A DNA stretch of 64,000 nt from Massilia soli (GCF_016809835.1 NZ_JAFBIL020000007.1:301267-365266), one strand, 5' to 3'; positions 41,863 through 50,244 are shown, counted from the stretch's first letter. The notes: a model not told the origin generated them from the letters alone. Program-made: numbers and translations.

Positions 41863-43890
41863 TTAGCCAACGGTGATGATGCCGTTTGCGAAGGTTACGT
41901 CAGCAACATTCACACCGGTCAGGGTGATCGTGGTTTCTGCTTCAGCAGCCGAGTTCGAACCGAACGCAACGTTTTCCAGGGTAACTACGGTGTCAGCGCC
42001 GACTTGGATCAGGAAGACTTCCAGAACCGAGTTGTTGCCACCGACGCTAACTTTGGTCGAGGTATTCAGGGTGTAGTCGGTGCCGATGAACAGCTTGTCG
42101 TCGCCAACCAGACCGAAGTTGACGATGGTGCTGTTGACATCGCTAGCCATGTAGATGTCGGAGTCAGCAGTTGCGCCAACTACGCCAGCAACAGCGATTG
42201 GGGTCGCGAAGTCGTTGTCGGTAAATGCTTTCTCAGCAGCGGTCACTGCATCTTCCAGACCTTCCAGCTCGGCGACCAGAGCTTGCGCTTCTTGCAGATC
42301 AGCGATCAGATCAGCCAGAGCCGTGATGTTGTCGTTTGCAGTCTTGACATCAGCGGTTGCGGTATTCAGAGCGGCTACCAGCGGGTTGGTGGTATCAGCA
42401 GCGTCGAACGCTGCAACAGCGTCGTTGAATGCCGTCACTGCATTAGCAGCGGCGGTAGCAGCAGCGGTCTGGTCAGCAGTAACGTCAGGACCAGCAGCAG
42501 TAACAGCAGCGTCAGCAGCAGCTTTAACAGCAGCCAGAGCAGCGATTTCGGTGTTGATCTGAGCTGCGGTTGGCTTCGCGCCAGCAGCGATCTGAACGAT
42601 AGTCATAGCGTTGCCAACTGCAACCAGCTCTGCACTAGCGTCGTCTGCAGGAATAGCGCTGGTGACGTAGTCGGTGCGATCAACGGTCTTCTGAGCTGCG
42701 GTCTGCGATGCCAGCGCTGCAGTTTCTGCCTTGTCAGCAGCTTCTTTAGCGGTGGTTGCGGCCAGCAGTGGAGTCAGCGCGGTCTTCTGTGCATCGGTCA
42801 GGCTTGCAGCTGGGTTGAATACCAGTACGCCTTGCGCGTTGACGATGATGACGTCGGTGAGGCTGAGGTCAGCATTGGTGCGGGTAACGGTGCCATTAGC
42901 AGCAACGGTAACGTCCAGCGTCTGAGCGGTGTTGTACTTAGCAACTTCGCCAGCCAGGGTCGACGAAGCGGCCAGGGTGGTCTTGGTAGCTGCCGTGTAC
43001 ACGCCTTTAGCTGCAGCCAGGTTGGTGACAGCAGTCGCCAGGCCAGGAACCTTAGCGACGTTAGCGTTAGCAGTGGCAACTGCAGCTTGCGCGGTAACCA
43101 GTGCCGTGTCAAATTCCGCTACTTGGTCAGCCAGCAGAGCAGCTTTAACGCCAGGGGTATTGCCAACGTAAGCGCCATCAACTACGGCGTCCAGCTCGAC
43201 TTCAGCGGCGAGAACGGCAGCCTCCAGCGCGTCTTTGGTGGTCGAGGTATCTTCGTCGTCGTCGCCGTCAGCAGCAGCGAAGAATGCGTCAACTGCATCT
43301 TCAGCAGCAGCCAGATCCGACAGAGCGGTGGTCAGCGAGAATGGAACGCCGGCCTTGATGACAGCAGCGACGCTAGCGTCCAGGGTTGCTGGAACGACTG
43401 CAGCGGCAGCTTGAGCAGCGGTGGTGATCTTGGCCAGCATTGCTTTAGCAGCATCCAGAGCCATTTCGCCAGCGTAGCCAGCTTTTTCTGCTGGGGTGTC
43501 AACAGCAGCGGTGAAAGCGGTAGCAACCAGGACTTTGCTGTTGAAAGCAACGTCGTCGGTACCAACTGCGCCGTCAGCGATGACCTTTACTGCCTGGTCG
43601 ATCGTGAAGTTCTTGTCCTGAATGCCTTTGACCCAGTATGCCAGGCCAGCCGAATCCGGAGCGCGGTTGAACAGGTTCTGGTAGATCTGGGTGACTACGC
43701 CCGAGATCGTCAGCTGGTCGTATTCTGCCTTGTACTCAGCCGAAGCTGCGAATGCTGCCGACACGCCTGCGGTGTTGCCATTGTTCGCTGCAACAACGGT
43801 TTCCCAGTATGCCAGGCCGTCTGGGTCTGCAGGACGGTTGAAGTAAGCGACATACAGTTCTTGGATTGCTGCGGTGTAGATAGTTGCCAT
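41863..43890 (-). CDS. DUF4214-domain, alanine-rich acidic protein; probable type I secretion substrate
   Basis: 675 residues, no signal peptide. The N-terminal DUF4214 region contains two related units, ELYVAYFNRPADPDGLAYWE (near 11) and IYQNLFNRAPDSAGLAYWV (near 68). About 150-570 is extremely Ala-rich with predicted helices, broken by the acidic DGDDDEDTSTTKD, and the last 100 residues look beta-rich (DKLFIGTDYTLN to DVTFANGIITVG). By eye the protein has no Cys, no His and only four Arg, as in S-layer and other exported surface proteins. AGGAGC precedes the ATG. Codons favour GCT/GCA for Ala and CGT for Arg, unlike its neighbours. Secretion by the adjacent system is inferred. Confidence 0.85.
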   Translation of the reverse strand: MATIYTAAIQELYVAYFNRPADPDGLAYWETVVAANNGNTAGVSAAFAASAEYKAEYDQLTISGVVTQIYQNLFNRAPDSAGLAYWVKGIQDKNFTIDQAVKVIADGAVGTDDVAFNSKVLVATAFTAAVDTPAEKAGYAGEMALDAAKAMLAKITTAAQAAAAVVPATLDASVAAVIKAGVPFSLTTALSDLAAAEDAVDAFFAAADGDDDEDTSTTKDALEAAVLAAEVELDAVVDGAYVGNTPGVKAALLADQVAEFDTALVTAQAAVATANANVAKVPGLATAVTNLAAAKGVYTAATKTTLAASSTLAGEVAKYNTAQTLDVTVAANGTVTRTNADLSLTDVIIVNAQGVLVFNPAASLTDAQKTALTPLLAATTAKEAADKAETAALASQTAAQKTVDRTDYVTSAIPADDASAELVAVGNAMTIVQIAAGAKPTAAQINTEIAALAAVKAAADAAVTAAGPDVTADQTAAATAAANAVTAFNDAVAAFDAADTTNPLVAALNTATADVKTANDNITALADLIADLQEAQALVAELEGLEDAVTAAEKAFTDNDFATPIAVAGVVGATADSDIYMASDVNSTIVNFGLVGDDKLFIGTDYTLNTSTKVSVGGNNSVLEVFLIQVGADTVVTLENVAFGSNSAAEAETTITLTGVNVADVTFANGIITVG

Positions 43891-44004
43891 TTAAAAGCTC
43901 CTGAGTTGATCGAAACGATCATTAAGTAAATCAATATTGCAGCTACACAGGTGTGTCCTGCATCCCAACGTTCCGCATCATGACAGAAGGCACTGCGCTG
44001 CTAA

Positions 44005-44020
44005 TGTGACAGCCATCACA
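44005..44020. promoter_or_regulatory. CRP-type site upstream of the DUF4214 gene
   Basis: A perfect TGTGA-N6-TCACA (TGTGACAGCCATCACA), flanked by AA and TC as in good CRP sites. On the - strand the best-placed -10 candidate is CATGAT at 43977-43982, 30.5 bases from the box centre; it is weak by sequence but has class II spacing. The site is 115 bases upstream of the ATG. Confidence 0.78.
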
Positions 44021-44285
44021 TCGAACCCAATCTTCTTTCCAATCTTCGGTGTTTTCCCATAAGGGACGTGGCGGGCTATTATCAGAGAATCTTTCTGTGA
44101 ATGCAAGACCTTCACGCATTACCCCTATGGCGACAACCGTCACGAGCCTGTTTTGCACCCGTTCGATCTACAGTTATTGCAATTTAATTACAATTCGCTA
44201 CTTACACATTGAAACAAATTAGTTTCGTTGCGCGCAGATTATCCTTATGCATATATAAAGAAAATCTCCGCGTTTCAGGTTCAAT

Positions 44286-44317
44286 AAAAAATGCCCCTAT
44301 TCAGGGGCATTTATATT
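44286..44317 (-). terminator. Intrinsic terminator of the FecR gene
   Basis: ATGCCCCT/AGGGGCAT stem with an ATTC loop, followed on the - strand by a T-run, beginning 15 bases after the FecR gene stop codon. Confidence 0.9.
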
Positions 44318-44331
44318 TTATGCAATGCGGG

Positions 44332-45696
44332 TTATTGGCGCCAGAATGTCGCGCCATTGACCGTGCGGCGCTCATCTATTCTGCCGTTAAACAAATACGA
44401 TGCCGATCCGCCATTCTCATTGCTGAGCAAACCCTGAACATTGACCATGCCCTTGACGCCGTCCGCGCTGTCCCCATACAGGCGACCGTCCGGCCCCACC
44501 GCACCCTGGGCAGACCAGCTGAACAACTCGGCTTTGCTGGCCATGTCGAACGAGGTGGCAAAGCGTTTGGTGTCGAAGTCAATATTCAGCTTACCATTTG
44601 ACAACGTTGCCGCTGCGGCAGTCCGGGCAGACGGTCCGTAGTTTGTGTAGATATAGGCCTCGCTGTCTTTCATTCTGAAACCGATGTTGCCGCGCTCGGG
44701 CGACACATAGGTACGGCCAGCGGTGCGGAACAGCGCAAAGTTCCCGTTCACGGCCACCAATTCGTTCCTGCCCATTTCCAGCGTCAGGTTGAAGTCCGGC
44801 GCAGGACCCAGCACTGGCTCCCAGCGGCCCCACAAGATGCCTGCCTCCTTTACCGGCTTGCTCGGCTCCGGCGGCACACTGGTGACCGGCGGCGGCATCA
44901 CCACTGGCGGCGGCTCAGGCGGTGCCGGTGGATTGTTGTTGCCGTTGTTGCTACTGTCGTTGCTGGCCTTGGTCAGGCTCTCGGCTTTCTGGGTGTCGAC
45001 CACTGGCGCGGCAGGCGAACTGAGCGGTGGACTGGCGGCGTTGCCCAGCGGCGCGCCGGCCGGCAGCGCCGGCTGGTCCGACGACATCACGCTGCCGCTC
45101 ATCAGCTGCGGCGCCTGGCTGCCGCGCTTAATCTGCAGCAACTGACCACGCTGCTTGGCCGACAGTTCCCGGCTGGCCGCGCCTTCGCATGGCCCGCTAC
45201 CTTCGGGGCTGCACGTGCCGGCGAAGCCGCTGACAACGATGCCGCCGGTGATGACCGACACGCGCGACGTGTCGTCATCGGTAAATACGGTGAAATCAGT
45301 GCCGCGCACGCCGATCGCGGCCACCGGCGTATTGAAGCGGAAATTCTGGCGCGCCTGCTTGACGGCGTCGCCCGAGCGGCTGCGCGCCACCCCGCTGATC
45401 AGGTCAAGCTTGATCCGGGTGTTGGCAGGATTATTGGCGTCGACATGGTAGGTGACGATGCGCGCCTTGGTATTCGGGCGCAGGATGAACAGGCCGTTAT
45501 CGATCGTCTTTATATAGAGGAAGCCGTCGGCGCCGGTCTGTAGCATGTCGCCTTCCTGCACGGCCGTGCCCTCCGCCGCCTGGCGGTCGAGCACTTGCGC
45601 GTTGCCGGCCACGAAAATGACCTTGCCCGCCTCAGCGGCCAATGCCAATTGGGCGCACAGCGCAAGGCCAGCGATAGCAGTGATTTTTAGCAACAT
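44332..45696 (-). CDS. Exported FecR-domain protein with a beta-rich C-terminal domain
   Basis: 454 residues. A signal peptide (LLKITAIAGLALCAQLALA) is followed by a FecR domain at about 25-150 (GKVIFVAGNAQVLDRQ, VAAIGVRGTDFTVF), a Pro/Ser/Asn-rich linker at about 215-280 (NNPPAPPEPPPVVMPPP) and a beta-rich C-terminal domain ending NGATFWRQ. In this type FecR is a periplasmic or surface scaffold, not the anti-sigma-linked FecR: there is no sigma factor or TonB receptor nearby. I chose the ATG after GGGGAA; the longer start at 45717 adds seven residues. Divergent from the CHASE2 cyclase, with a CRP-type box between. Confidence 0.85.
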   Translation of the reverse strand: MLLKITAIAGLALCAQLALAAEAGKVIFVAGNAQVLDRQAAEGTAVQEGDMLQTGADGFLYIKTIDNGLFILRPNTKARIVTYHVDANNPANTRIKLDLISGVARSRSGDAVKQARQNFRFNTPVAAIGVRGTDFTVFTDDDTSRVSVITGGIVVSGFAGTCSPEGSGPCEGAASRELSAKQRGQLLQIKRGSQAPQLMSGSVMSSDQPALPAGAPLGNAASPPLSSPAAPVVDTQKAESLTKASNDSSNNGNNNPPAPPEPPPVVMPPPVTSVPPEPSKPVKEAGILWGRWEPVLGPAPDFNLTLEMGRNELVAVNGNFALFRTAGRTYVSPERGNIGFRMKDSEAYIYTNYGPSARTAAAATLSNGKLNIDFDTKRFATSFDMASKAELFSWSAQGAVGPDGRLYGDSADGVKGMVNVQGLLSNENGGSASYLFNGRIDERRTVNGATFWRQ

Positions 45697-45742
45697 GGTA
45701 TTCCCCTTTTCCACCATTATCCGGCGATGCGCAATACACGGA

Positions 45743-45758
45743 CGTGACCGCTATCACA
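45743..45758. promoter_or_regulatory. CRP-type site in the FecR / CHASE2 cyclase divergent promoter
   Basis: CGTGA-N6-TCACA, one mismatch from the consensus. On the - strand GATAAT at 45716-45721 has its near edge 29.5 bases from the box centre, exactly the class II CRP arrangement (box at -41.5). It could also affect the cyclase gene, whose GTG is 125 bases away and has a TATACT at 45835-45840. Confidence 0.75.
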
Positions 45759-45883
45759 TTTTATCGGAAGTTGCCTGCATCGTTTCTTGCATTACATTTT
45801 GTAGCAAAGTGTGTTGCTTGCAGCGCAGCGGAGATATACTCAATGTTTATCCCTATCAAGTGCTGACGCACTGACGCGGTCGC

Positions 45884-47800
45884 GTGCCTGTATCCCTCCT
45901 CAGCTCTCCGGCATTGCGCCGCTTTCGACTGCCGCCTGGCCTGATCCGCATCGCCATCGCTGCGGTCGCCATCATGCTTACCGCATGGTCGCAGTGGGGG
46001 CCGGCGCCGGCGCCGTTGTTTTTCGGCAACGAGGCACTGCGCGACACCTTCCTCAAGGTACAAAAGAGCGACGCGCCCGAGCCGCGCATCCTGGTCGTCG
46101 ACATCGATGAGAGCAGTACCGTCAAGCTTGGCCCCTGGCCCTGGCCACGCGCCCGCGTGGCTGACCTGGTGGAAACCTTGCTGACCGACTATGGCGCGCG
46201 CGGCGTTGCCCTCGACATCCTGATGCCCGACCCGTCCGATGCCGCGGGCGACACTCGCCTGGCGCTGCTGGCCGAGCACGGCCCGGTGGTGCTGGCCCAG
46301 GCCTTCGATTTTCGCCAGAACCGCCCGGAACCGCTGCGCCAGGGCAGCCTGGCAGGGGCCGGCATGCTGCGGCCAGGCAGCGCGGCCGTGCCGGCCAGCG
46401 GCTACATCGCCAACCATGCCGGACTGGCGCGCGCGCCCAAGGTCGGCAACATCGGTTTCATTCCCGACCCGGACGGCGTGTTGCGCCGGGTGCCGCTGGT
46501 GACCGCCTTTGAGGGCCGCGCTTACCCGGCGCTGGCGCTCGCCCTGCTCAACTGCTGCAGCGGCAAGCCGCCGCTGGTGCCCGAGGTTGGCGAGATGCGG
46601 GTGGCGTTCAAGCGCGACTGGACCGCTTACACAGTGGTCACCGCCGCCGAAATCCTGGCCCACGAAGTCGATGCCGCCAGCCTGCGCGGCCGCCTGGTCG
46701 TGATTGGCTCGTCTTCGCTCGGCCAGGGCGACCGGGTCGCCACGCCGCTTGGCAGCACACGGCCGGGCCTCGGGGTGCAAGCAGCCATGTTGTCCACCCT
46801 GCTCGACGTGCAGGAAGGCACGGCGCCACGGCCGTGGCCGGGCAAATGGCTGGCGCTGCTGTTTGCGGTCGGCTCGGCGCTGCTGGCCACCTACGCTTTC
46901 CCGCGCCTGTCGGCCGTCTCAAGCGTCGGCCTGCTGGCCGCGGCATCGCTGGCATGGGTAGCACTGGCCTATGCCGCCAGCCGCCACGATCCCGACTTTT
47001 CGACCACCGGGCCGCTCGCCAGCAACCTGTTTCTGCTGGCCTTCGCGGTCCCTTACCAGTGGCAGCTGACCCAGCGCCGCTCGCGCCACCTGCTTGACAC
47101 CCTGCGCCAGTATGTGGCCCCGGCGGTGGTGCAGGAACTGCTGCGCAGCCAGGGCGACCCGCTGGCGCCGCGCCAGCTCGACGTGACCACGCTGATCGCC
47201 GACATGGAAGGCTACACCGGCCATGTCGAATCGCTGCCGGTGGAAGAAGCGGCGCGGCTGACGCGCGAGTTCCTCGACTGCCTGACCGGTCCGGTTATTG
47301 AAACCAATGGCACGCTCGACAAATACACCGGCGATGGCCTGGTCGCCTTCTGGGGCGCGCCGCTGCCGATTGAACATCATGCCGACCAGGCCCTCGACGC
47401 GGCGCGCGAGATCGTGCGCCGGGTTGGCGTGCTCAGCGATGCGCGGGTGAGCGCCGGCCGCGCCCCGCTGCGGGTGCGCATCGGCGTCGAAAGCGGGCTG
47501 GCGATGGCCGGCGACTTTGGCACGTCGTTCCGCAGCATTTATACTGCCGTGGGCGACAGCGTCAACACCGCGTCGCGTCTGGAGCAGGCCGCGCGCGATT
47601 ATCCGCACGAGGTCATCATCGGCCCTGGCGCGGTCGAGCGGGCCAGGCGCCACCGTTTCATCCTGCTGGGCGAACGCCTGTTGCGCGGCAAGGAAAATCC
47701 GACAACACTTTTTTCGTTCGATCAGAACATGACTTCAAGCAGTAGCAGCCTGGCGCAAGCGCCAGCCGAAGCGGCGCGCGCCGCGGAGCAGTCCGCATGA
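45884..47800 (+). CDS. CHASE2-domain class III adenylate cyclase
   Basis: 638 residues: an N-terminal membrane segment (about 20-38), a periplasmic CHASE2 sensor (about 45-320; RILVVDIDESSTVKLG, GARGVALDILMPDPS), three membrane helices (about 325-395), then the catalytic domain. Both metal-binding Asp are present (TTLIADMEGYTG and YTGDGLVAFWG), as are the substrate Lys in LDKYTGDG, the adenine-type Asp in TAVGDSVNTASRLE, and the Arg of that motif. These favour cAMP over cGMP. The start is a GTG. The stop overlaps the next ATG (ATGA). It likely supplies cAMP to the Crp-like protein at 49474. Confidence 0.9.
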   Translation: MPVSLLSSPALRRFRLPPGLIRIAIAAVAIMLTAWSQWGPAPAPLFFGNEALRDTFLKVQKSDAPEPRILVVDIDESSTVKLGPWPWPRARVADLVETLLTDYGARGVALDILMPDPSDAAGDTRLALLAEHGPVVLAQAFDFRQNRPEPLRQGSLAGAGMLRPGSAAVPASGYIANHAGLARAPKVGNIGFIPDPDGVLRRVPLVTAFEGRAYPALALALLNCCSGKPPLVPEVGEMRVAFKRDWTAYTVVTAAEILAHEVDAASLRGRLVVIGSSSLGQGDRVATPLGSTRPGLGVQAAMLSTLLDVQEGTAPRPWPGKWLALLFAVGSALLATYAFPRLSAVSSVGLLAAASLAWVALAYAASRHDPDFSTTGPLASNLFLLAFAVPYQWQLTQRRSRHLLDTLRQYVAPAVVQELLRSQGDPLAPRQLDVTTLIADMEGYTGHVESLPVEEAARLTREFLDCLTGPVIETNGTLDKYTGDGLVAFWGAPLPIEHHADQALDAAREIVRRVGVLSDARVSAGRAPLRVRIGVESGLAMAGDFGTSFRSIYTAVGDSVNTASRLEQAARDYPHEVIIGPGAVERARRHRFILLGERLLRGKENPTTLFSFDQNMTSSSSSLAQAPAEAARAAEQSA

Positions 47801-49065
47801 GCGCCTGGCTGCTTGCCCCGATCCGCCGCGCCCTGGCCGCGCCCCTGCTGGCACTATGCTGCGGCGCGCCGGCGCTGGCCCAGCCTGGCGTTGCGGCCGC
47901 CGGCCAGGACCCGGCCCAGGTCCAGTCGATGTACGACAGCGCGCTGCAGTCGATTGCCGAGGGCCGCAAGAACGATGCCTCGAACATGCTGATGCGCGTG
48001 ATCGAGAAGGAGTCGCTGCATGCCGGCGCCTACCTTGAAGTGGCGCTGATCCAATGCAGCCTGGGGCGCGCCGACGAGGCCGAACGGTTGTTCGCGATTG
48101 TCGAAACGCGCTTCAATCCGCCGCTGGCGATCCTCGAACTGATCGCCGAAGCGCGCGAAACCGGCTGCGACAAGTGGCAGGCGCTCAGTTCCAGTTCGTT
48201 CAGCCTGGCACGCGGCATCGACCACAACGTCAATCAGGGCGCCAGCAAGCCGAGCTACATCATCGAACGCGACGGCGGCGTCATCGAACTGCCCCTGCTG
48301 CCCGACTTCCTGCCGCAGCGCGACCAGTACACGGCGATGAATGCCGAGTACACCCGCGAAGTCACGGCCAATGGCAGCATCGGCTTCGTCCAGCTGCAGG
48401 GGCGCCGCAACGACCGCCTGAGCCAGTACGACAGCGCCTCGCTGTACCTCGGCGTCGACACCCCTTACCGCTTTGGCAGCTGGACCATGCGCACCACCGC
48501 GATGCTCGGCCTGACCGCGCTGGGCGGCGACTATTACCAGCGCCAGCTGACCTTGCAGGCGCGCGTCAGTCCGCCGCTGCGCCTGCCAAGTCACACCCAG
48601 TTCAACGTGCTGGTGGGCGCCACGCGCAGCGAGTATATGACCCTGACCAACTTCAACGCGACGACCATGGAGTTGCGCGGCCAGCTGTCCTACCGCAAGG
48701 ACGACTGGTACCTGAGCGCCAGCCACGCGCTGCTGAACGACCGCGCGCGCGACGCCCGCCCGGGCGGCAACCGGCACGGCCAGGCCAGCAACCTGGTTGC
48801 GCGGCGCACCGTGTGGGGCGCGCTGACCGGCGAGCTGGGTTACTCGCACCAGACCTGGAACAGCGCCCAGGTCTACGCGCCGGGGCTGATCGACACGGTG
48901 CGCGACCAGTCGACCCGGGTGCTGCGCGGCACGCTCTCCTGGCCGGTGCGCAAGAACCAGTCGCTGCAGCTCGAAGCGCGCGCGGTGCGCAACCGCGAAG
49001 ACATCTCGATCTTTCAGTACAATAACCGCATCGTCCAGTTGAGCTGGAACGTGCAGGGACAGTGA
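47797..49065 (+). CDS. Exported TPR plus outer-membrane beta-barrel protein, Slam-like in layout
   Basis: 422 residues. Signal peptide (LLALCCGAPALAQ), then about 35-130 with TPR-like helices (YDSALQSIAEGRKNDASNML, YLEVALIQCSLGRADEAERLF), then a beta-barrel of alternating strands from about 140 (SFSLARGIDHNVNQG) to the end (IVQLSWNVQGQ). TPR followed by barrel is the layout of surface lipoprotein assembly modifiers (DUF560, type XI secretion), but I cannot confirm homology. Coupled to the cyclase gene by a 4-base overlap, so it belongs to the same operon. Confidence 0.7.
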   Translation: MSAWLLAPIRRALAAPLLALCCGAPALAQPGVAAAGQDPAQVQSMYDSALQSIAEGRKNDASNMLMRVIEKESLHAGAYLEVALIQCSLGRADEAERLFAIVETRFNPPLAILELIAEARETGCDKWQALSSSSFSLARGIDHNVNQGASKPSYIIERDGGVIELPLLPDFLPQRDQYTAMNAEYTREVTANGSIGFVQLQGRRNDRLSQYDSASLYLGVDTPYRFGSWTMRTTAMLGLTALGGDYYQRQLTLQARVSPPLRLPSHTQFNVLVGATRSEYMTLTNFNATTMELRGQLSYRKDDWYLSASHALLNDRARDARPGGNRHGQASNLVARRTVWGALTGELGYSHQTWNSAQVYAPGLIDTVRDQSTRVLRGTLSWPVRKNQSLQLEARAVRNREDISIFQYNNRIVQLSWNVQGQ

Positions 49066-49108
49066 CCGTATACAATCTGGTCCATTGGAACTGTTCGTAA
49101 GGCAATGC

Positions 49109-49435
49109 ATGACGCTGGAAATGATGTTGTTCGGGGGCGCCGCCGCCGCCTTGTCGGCTGGCTGCCTGGTGCCCAACCGCTGGCTGCCGCGCCTGCCTAA
49201 CGACAAGCTCCTGCATTTTGCCGGTTTTGCCGTGCTCAGCGTTCTGGCGCTGCGCGCCGCCGGCAGCGGCACGCCCGCCTGGCCATGGCTGTTCGGCCTG
49301 CTCGTGGGCGGCTGGGTGATCGAATGCTTGCAGTCGCTGGTGCCGGACCGCGCCTTTTGCTGGCGCGACCTGGCCGCCAACGCGGCCGGCATCGCGGCCG
49401 GGGCCGCGGCAGTCCAGCTCGCAGCGTTGTTTTGA
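49109..49435 (+). CDS. VanZ-like small membrane protein
   Basis: 108 residues with about three to four membrane segments and the VanZ-family pattern LPNDKLLHFAGFAVLS near residue 30 and VIECLQSLVPDRAFCWRDLAANAAG near residue 70 (E-x-x-Q, D-x-x-x-N). The family is widespread in exopolysaccharide loci with no defined biochemical role. AAGG precedes the ATG; an upstream in-frame TTG is less likely. It lies 43 bases after the barrel gene and 38 before the Crp-like gene. Confidence 0.82.
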   Translation: MTLEMMLFGGAAAALSAGCLVPNRWLPRLPNDKLLHFAGFAVLSVLALRAAGSGTPAWPWLFGLLVGGWVIECLQSLVPDRAFCWRDLAANAAGIAAGAAAVQLAALF

Positions 49436-49473
49436 TTGGTTAAACTGTAGTTCCGAACCCGAGAAGTGAAGCG

Positions 49474-50244
49474 ATGGCCTCCAGCACGGAAGCGAAGACA
49501 AGCGACGACAGCGCAGCGCCACTGGCCGACGGCCAGGCACCGGCGACGGGGCAGCGCGTCCACGTCCACCTGCGCAAGATTCCCTTGCTGGCGGAGCTGA
49601 GCGACGAAGAAATCGCCCGCGTGACGCCGGAGCTGCGCTTTCGCCAATACGCCAAGCGCGAGGTGGTGCTGCACAAGGGCGGGCGCGGCGACGGCTTGCT
49701 GTTCCTGCTGTCGGGCCAGCTCCAGGTGGTCGACATCACCGAGGACGGCCGCGCGATCGGCCTGCGCATGCTCAGTCCGGGCGACTTCTTCGGCGAAATC
49801 GCACTGATCAATAATTCGACCCGCTCGGCGTCGGTGGTGGCGACGAGCAGCGTGCTGGTGGCCTTCCTGCCGGCGCAAACGGCCATGCACCTGTTCTCGC
49901 ATTCGCCGTCGGTGGCAAACCAGATGCTGCGCCACCTGGCGCAAAAAATCCAGCGCGACTCCGAATTCCGCGCGTTGCTGTCGATCAACAACACCGCCAA
50001 GCGGATCTATACCTACCTGGTGCTGATGCAGCGCAACCAGGGCGACCAGGGCGGGGAACCGGGCGGCCAGCAGGTGCTGGAAAACCTGCCGACCCACCAG
50101 GATATCGCCAACATGATCAATACCAGCCGCGAGACCGTCACCCGCGCGCTGCTGACCCTGGTTCAGCAAGGGATCGTGCAGAAAGACGCGCACCGCCTGA
50201 TCATCATCAAGCCCGACGTGCTGCAGAAACTGGTACAGGGCTGA
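49474..50244 (+). CDS. Crp/Fnr-family transcription regulator, probably cAMP-binding
   Basis: 256 residues. A 30-residue polar N-terminal extension is followed by the cyclic-nucleotide-binding domain at about 33-150. The phosphate-binding cassette GDFFGEIALINNSTRSASVVA near residue 105 keeps the Glu and the Arg-Ser pair that contact cAMP in CRP. A dimerisation helix and a C-terminal winged helix-turn-helix follow (PTHQDIANMINTSRETVTRALLTL). No Cys cluster for an FeS centre, so it is not FNR. Its neighbour cyclase and the three CRP-type boxes 4-8 kb away make it the likely local cAMP receptor. Confidence 0.9.
   Translation: MASSTEAKTSDDSAAPLADGQAPATGQRVHVHLRKIPLLAELSDEEIARVTPELRFRQYAKREVVLHKGGRGDGLLFLLSGQLQVVDITEDGRAIGLRMLSPGDFFGEIALINNSTRSASVVATSSVLVAFLPAQTAMHLFSHSPSVANQMLRHLAQKIQRDSEFRALLSINNTAKRIYTYLVLMQRNQGDQGGEPGGQQVLENLPTHQDIANMINTSRETVTRALLTLVQQGIVQKDAHRLIIIKPDVLQKLVQG

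Larger units (their letters stand above)
43891..44331. other. 441-bp promoter and terminator region around the DUF4214 gene
   Basis: Contains the DUF4214 gene leader with AGGAGC, a CRP-type box at 44005-44020 and the terminator of the FecR gene at 44286-44317. AT-richer than the rest of the window. A 71-codon frame on the - strand (43943-44158) crosses the CRP box and is not credible. No other structure seen. Confidence 0.6.

Noticed and set aside
43943..44158. 71-codon frame in the DUF4214 promoter region
   Set aside because: It runs through the CRP-type box and the likely promoter, has no ribosome binding site that I can see, and resembles no family.
44332..45696. FecR as part of an iron-responsive sigma/anti-sigma system
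   Set aside because: The protein starts with a signal peptide, no ECF sigma factor or signalling-type TonB receptor is adjacent, and its partners are a cyclase and a barrel protein.
47854..50193. 779-codon frame antisense to the barrel, VanZ-like and Crp-like genes
   Set aside because: It crosses three supported genes and shows no domain; the long open frame follows from codon bias alone.
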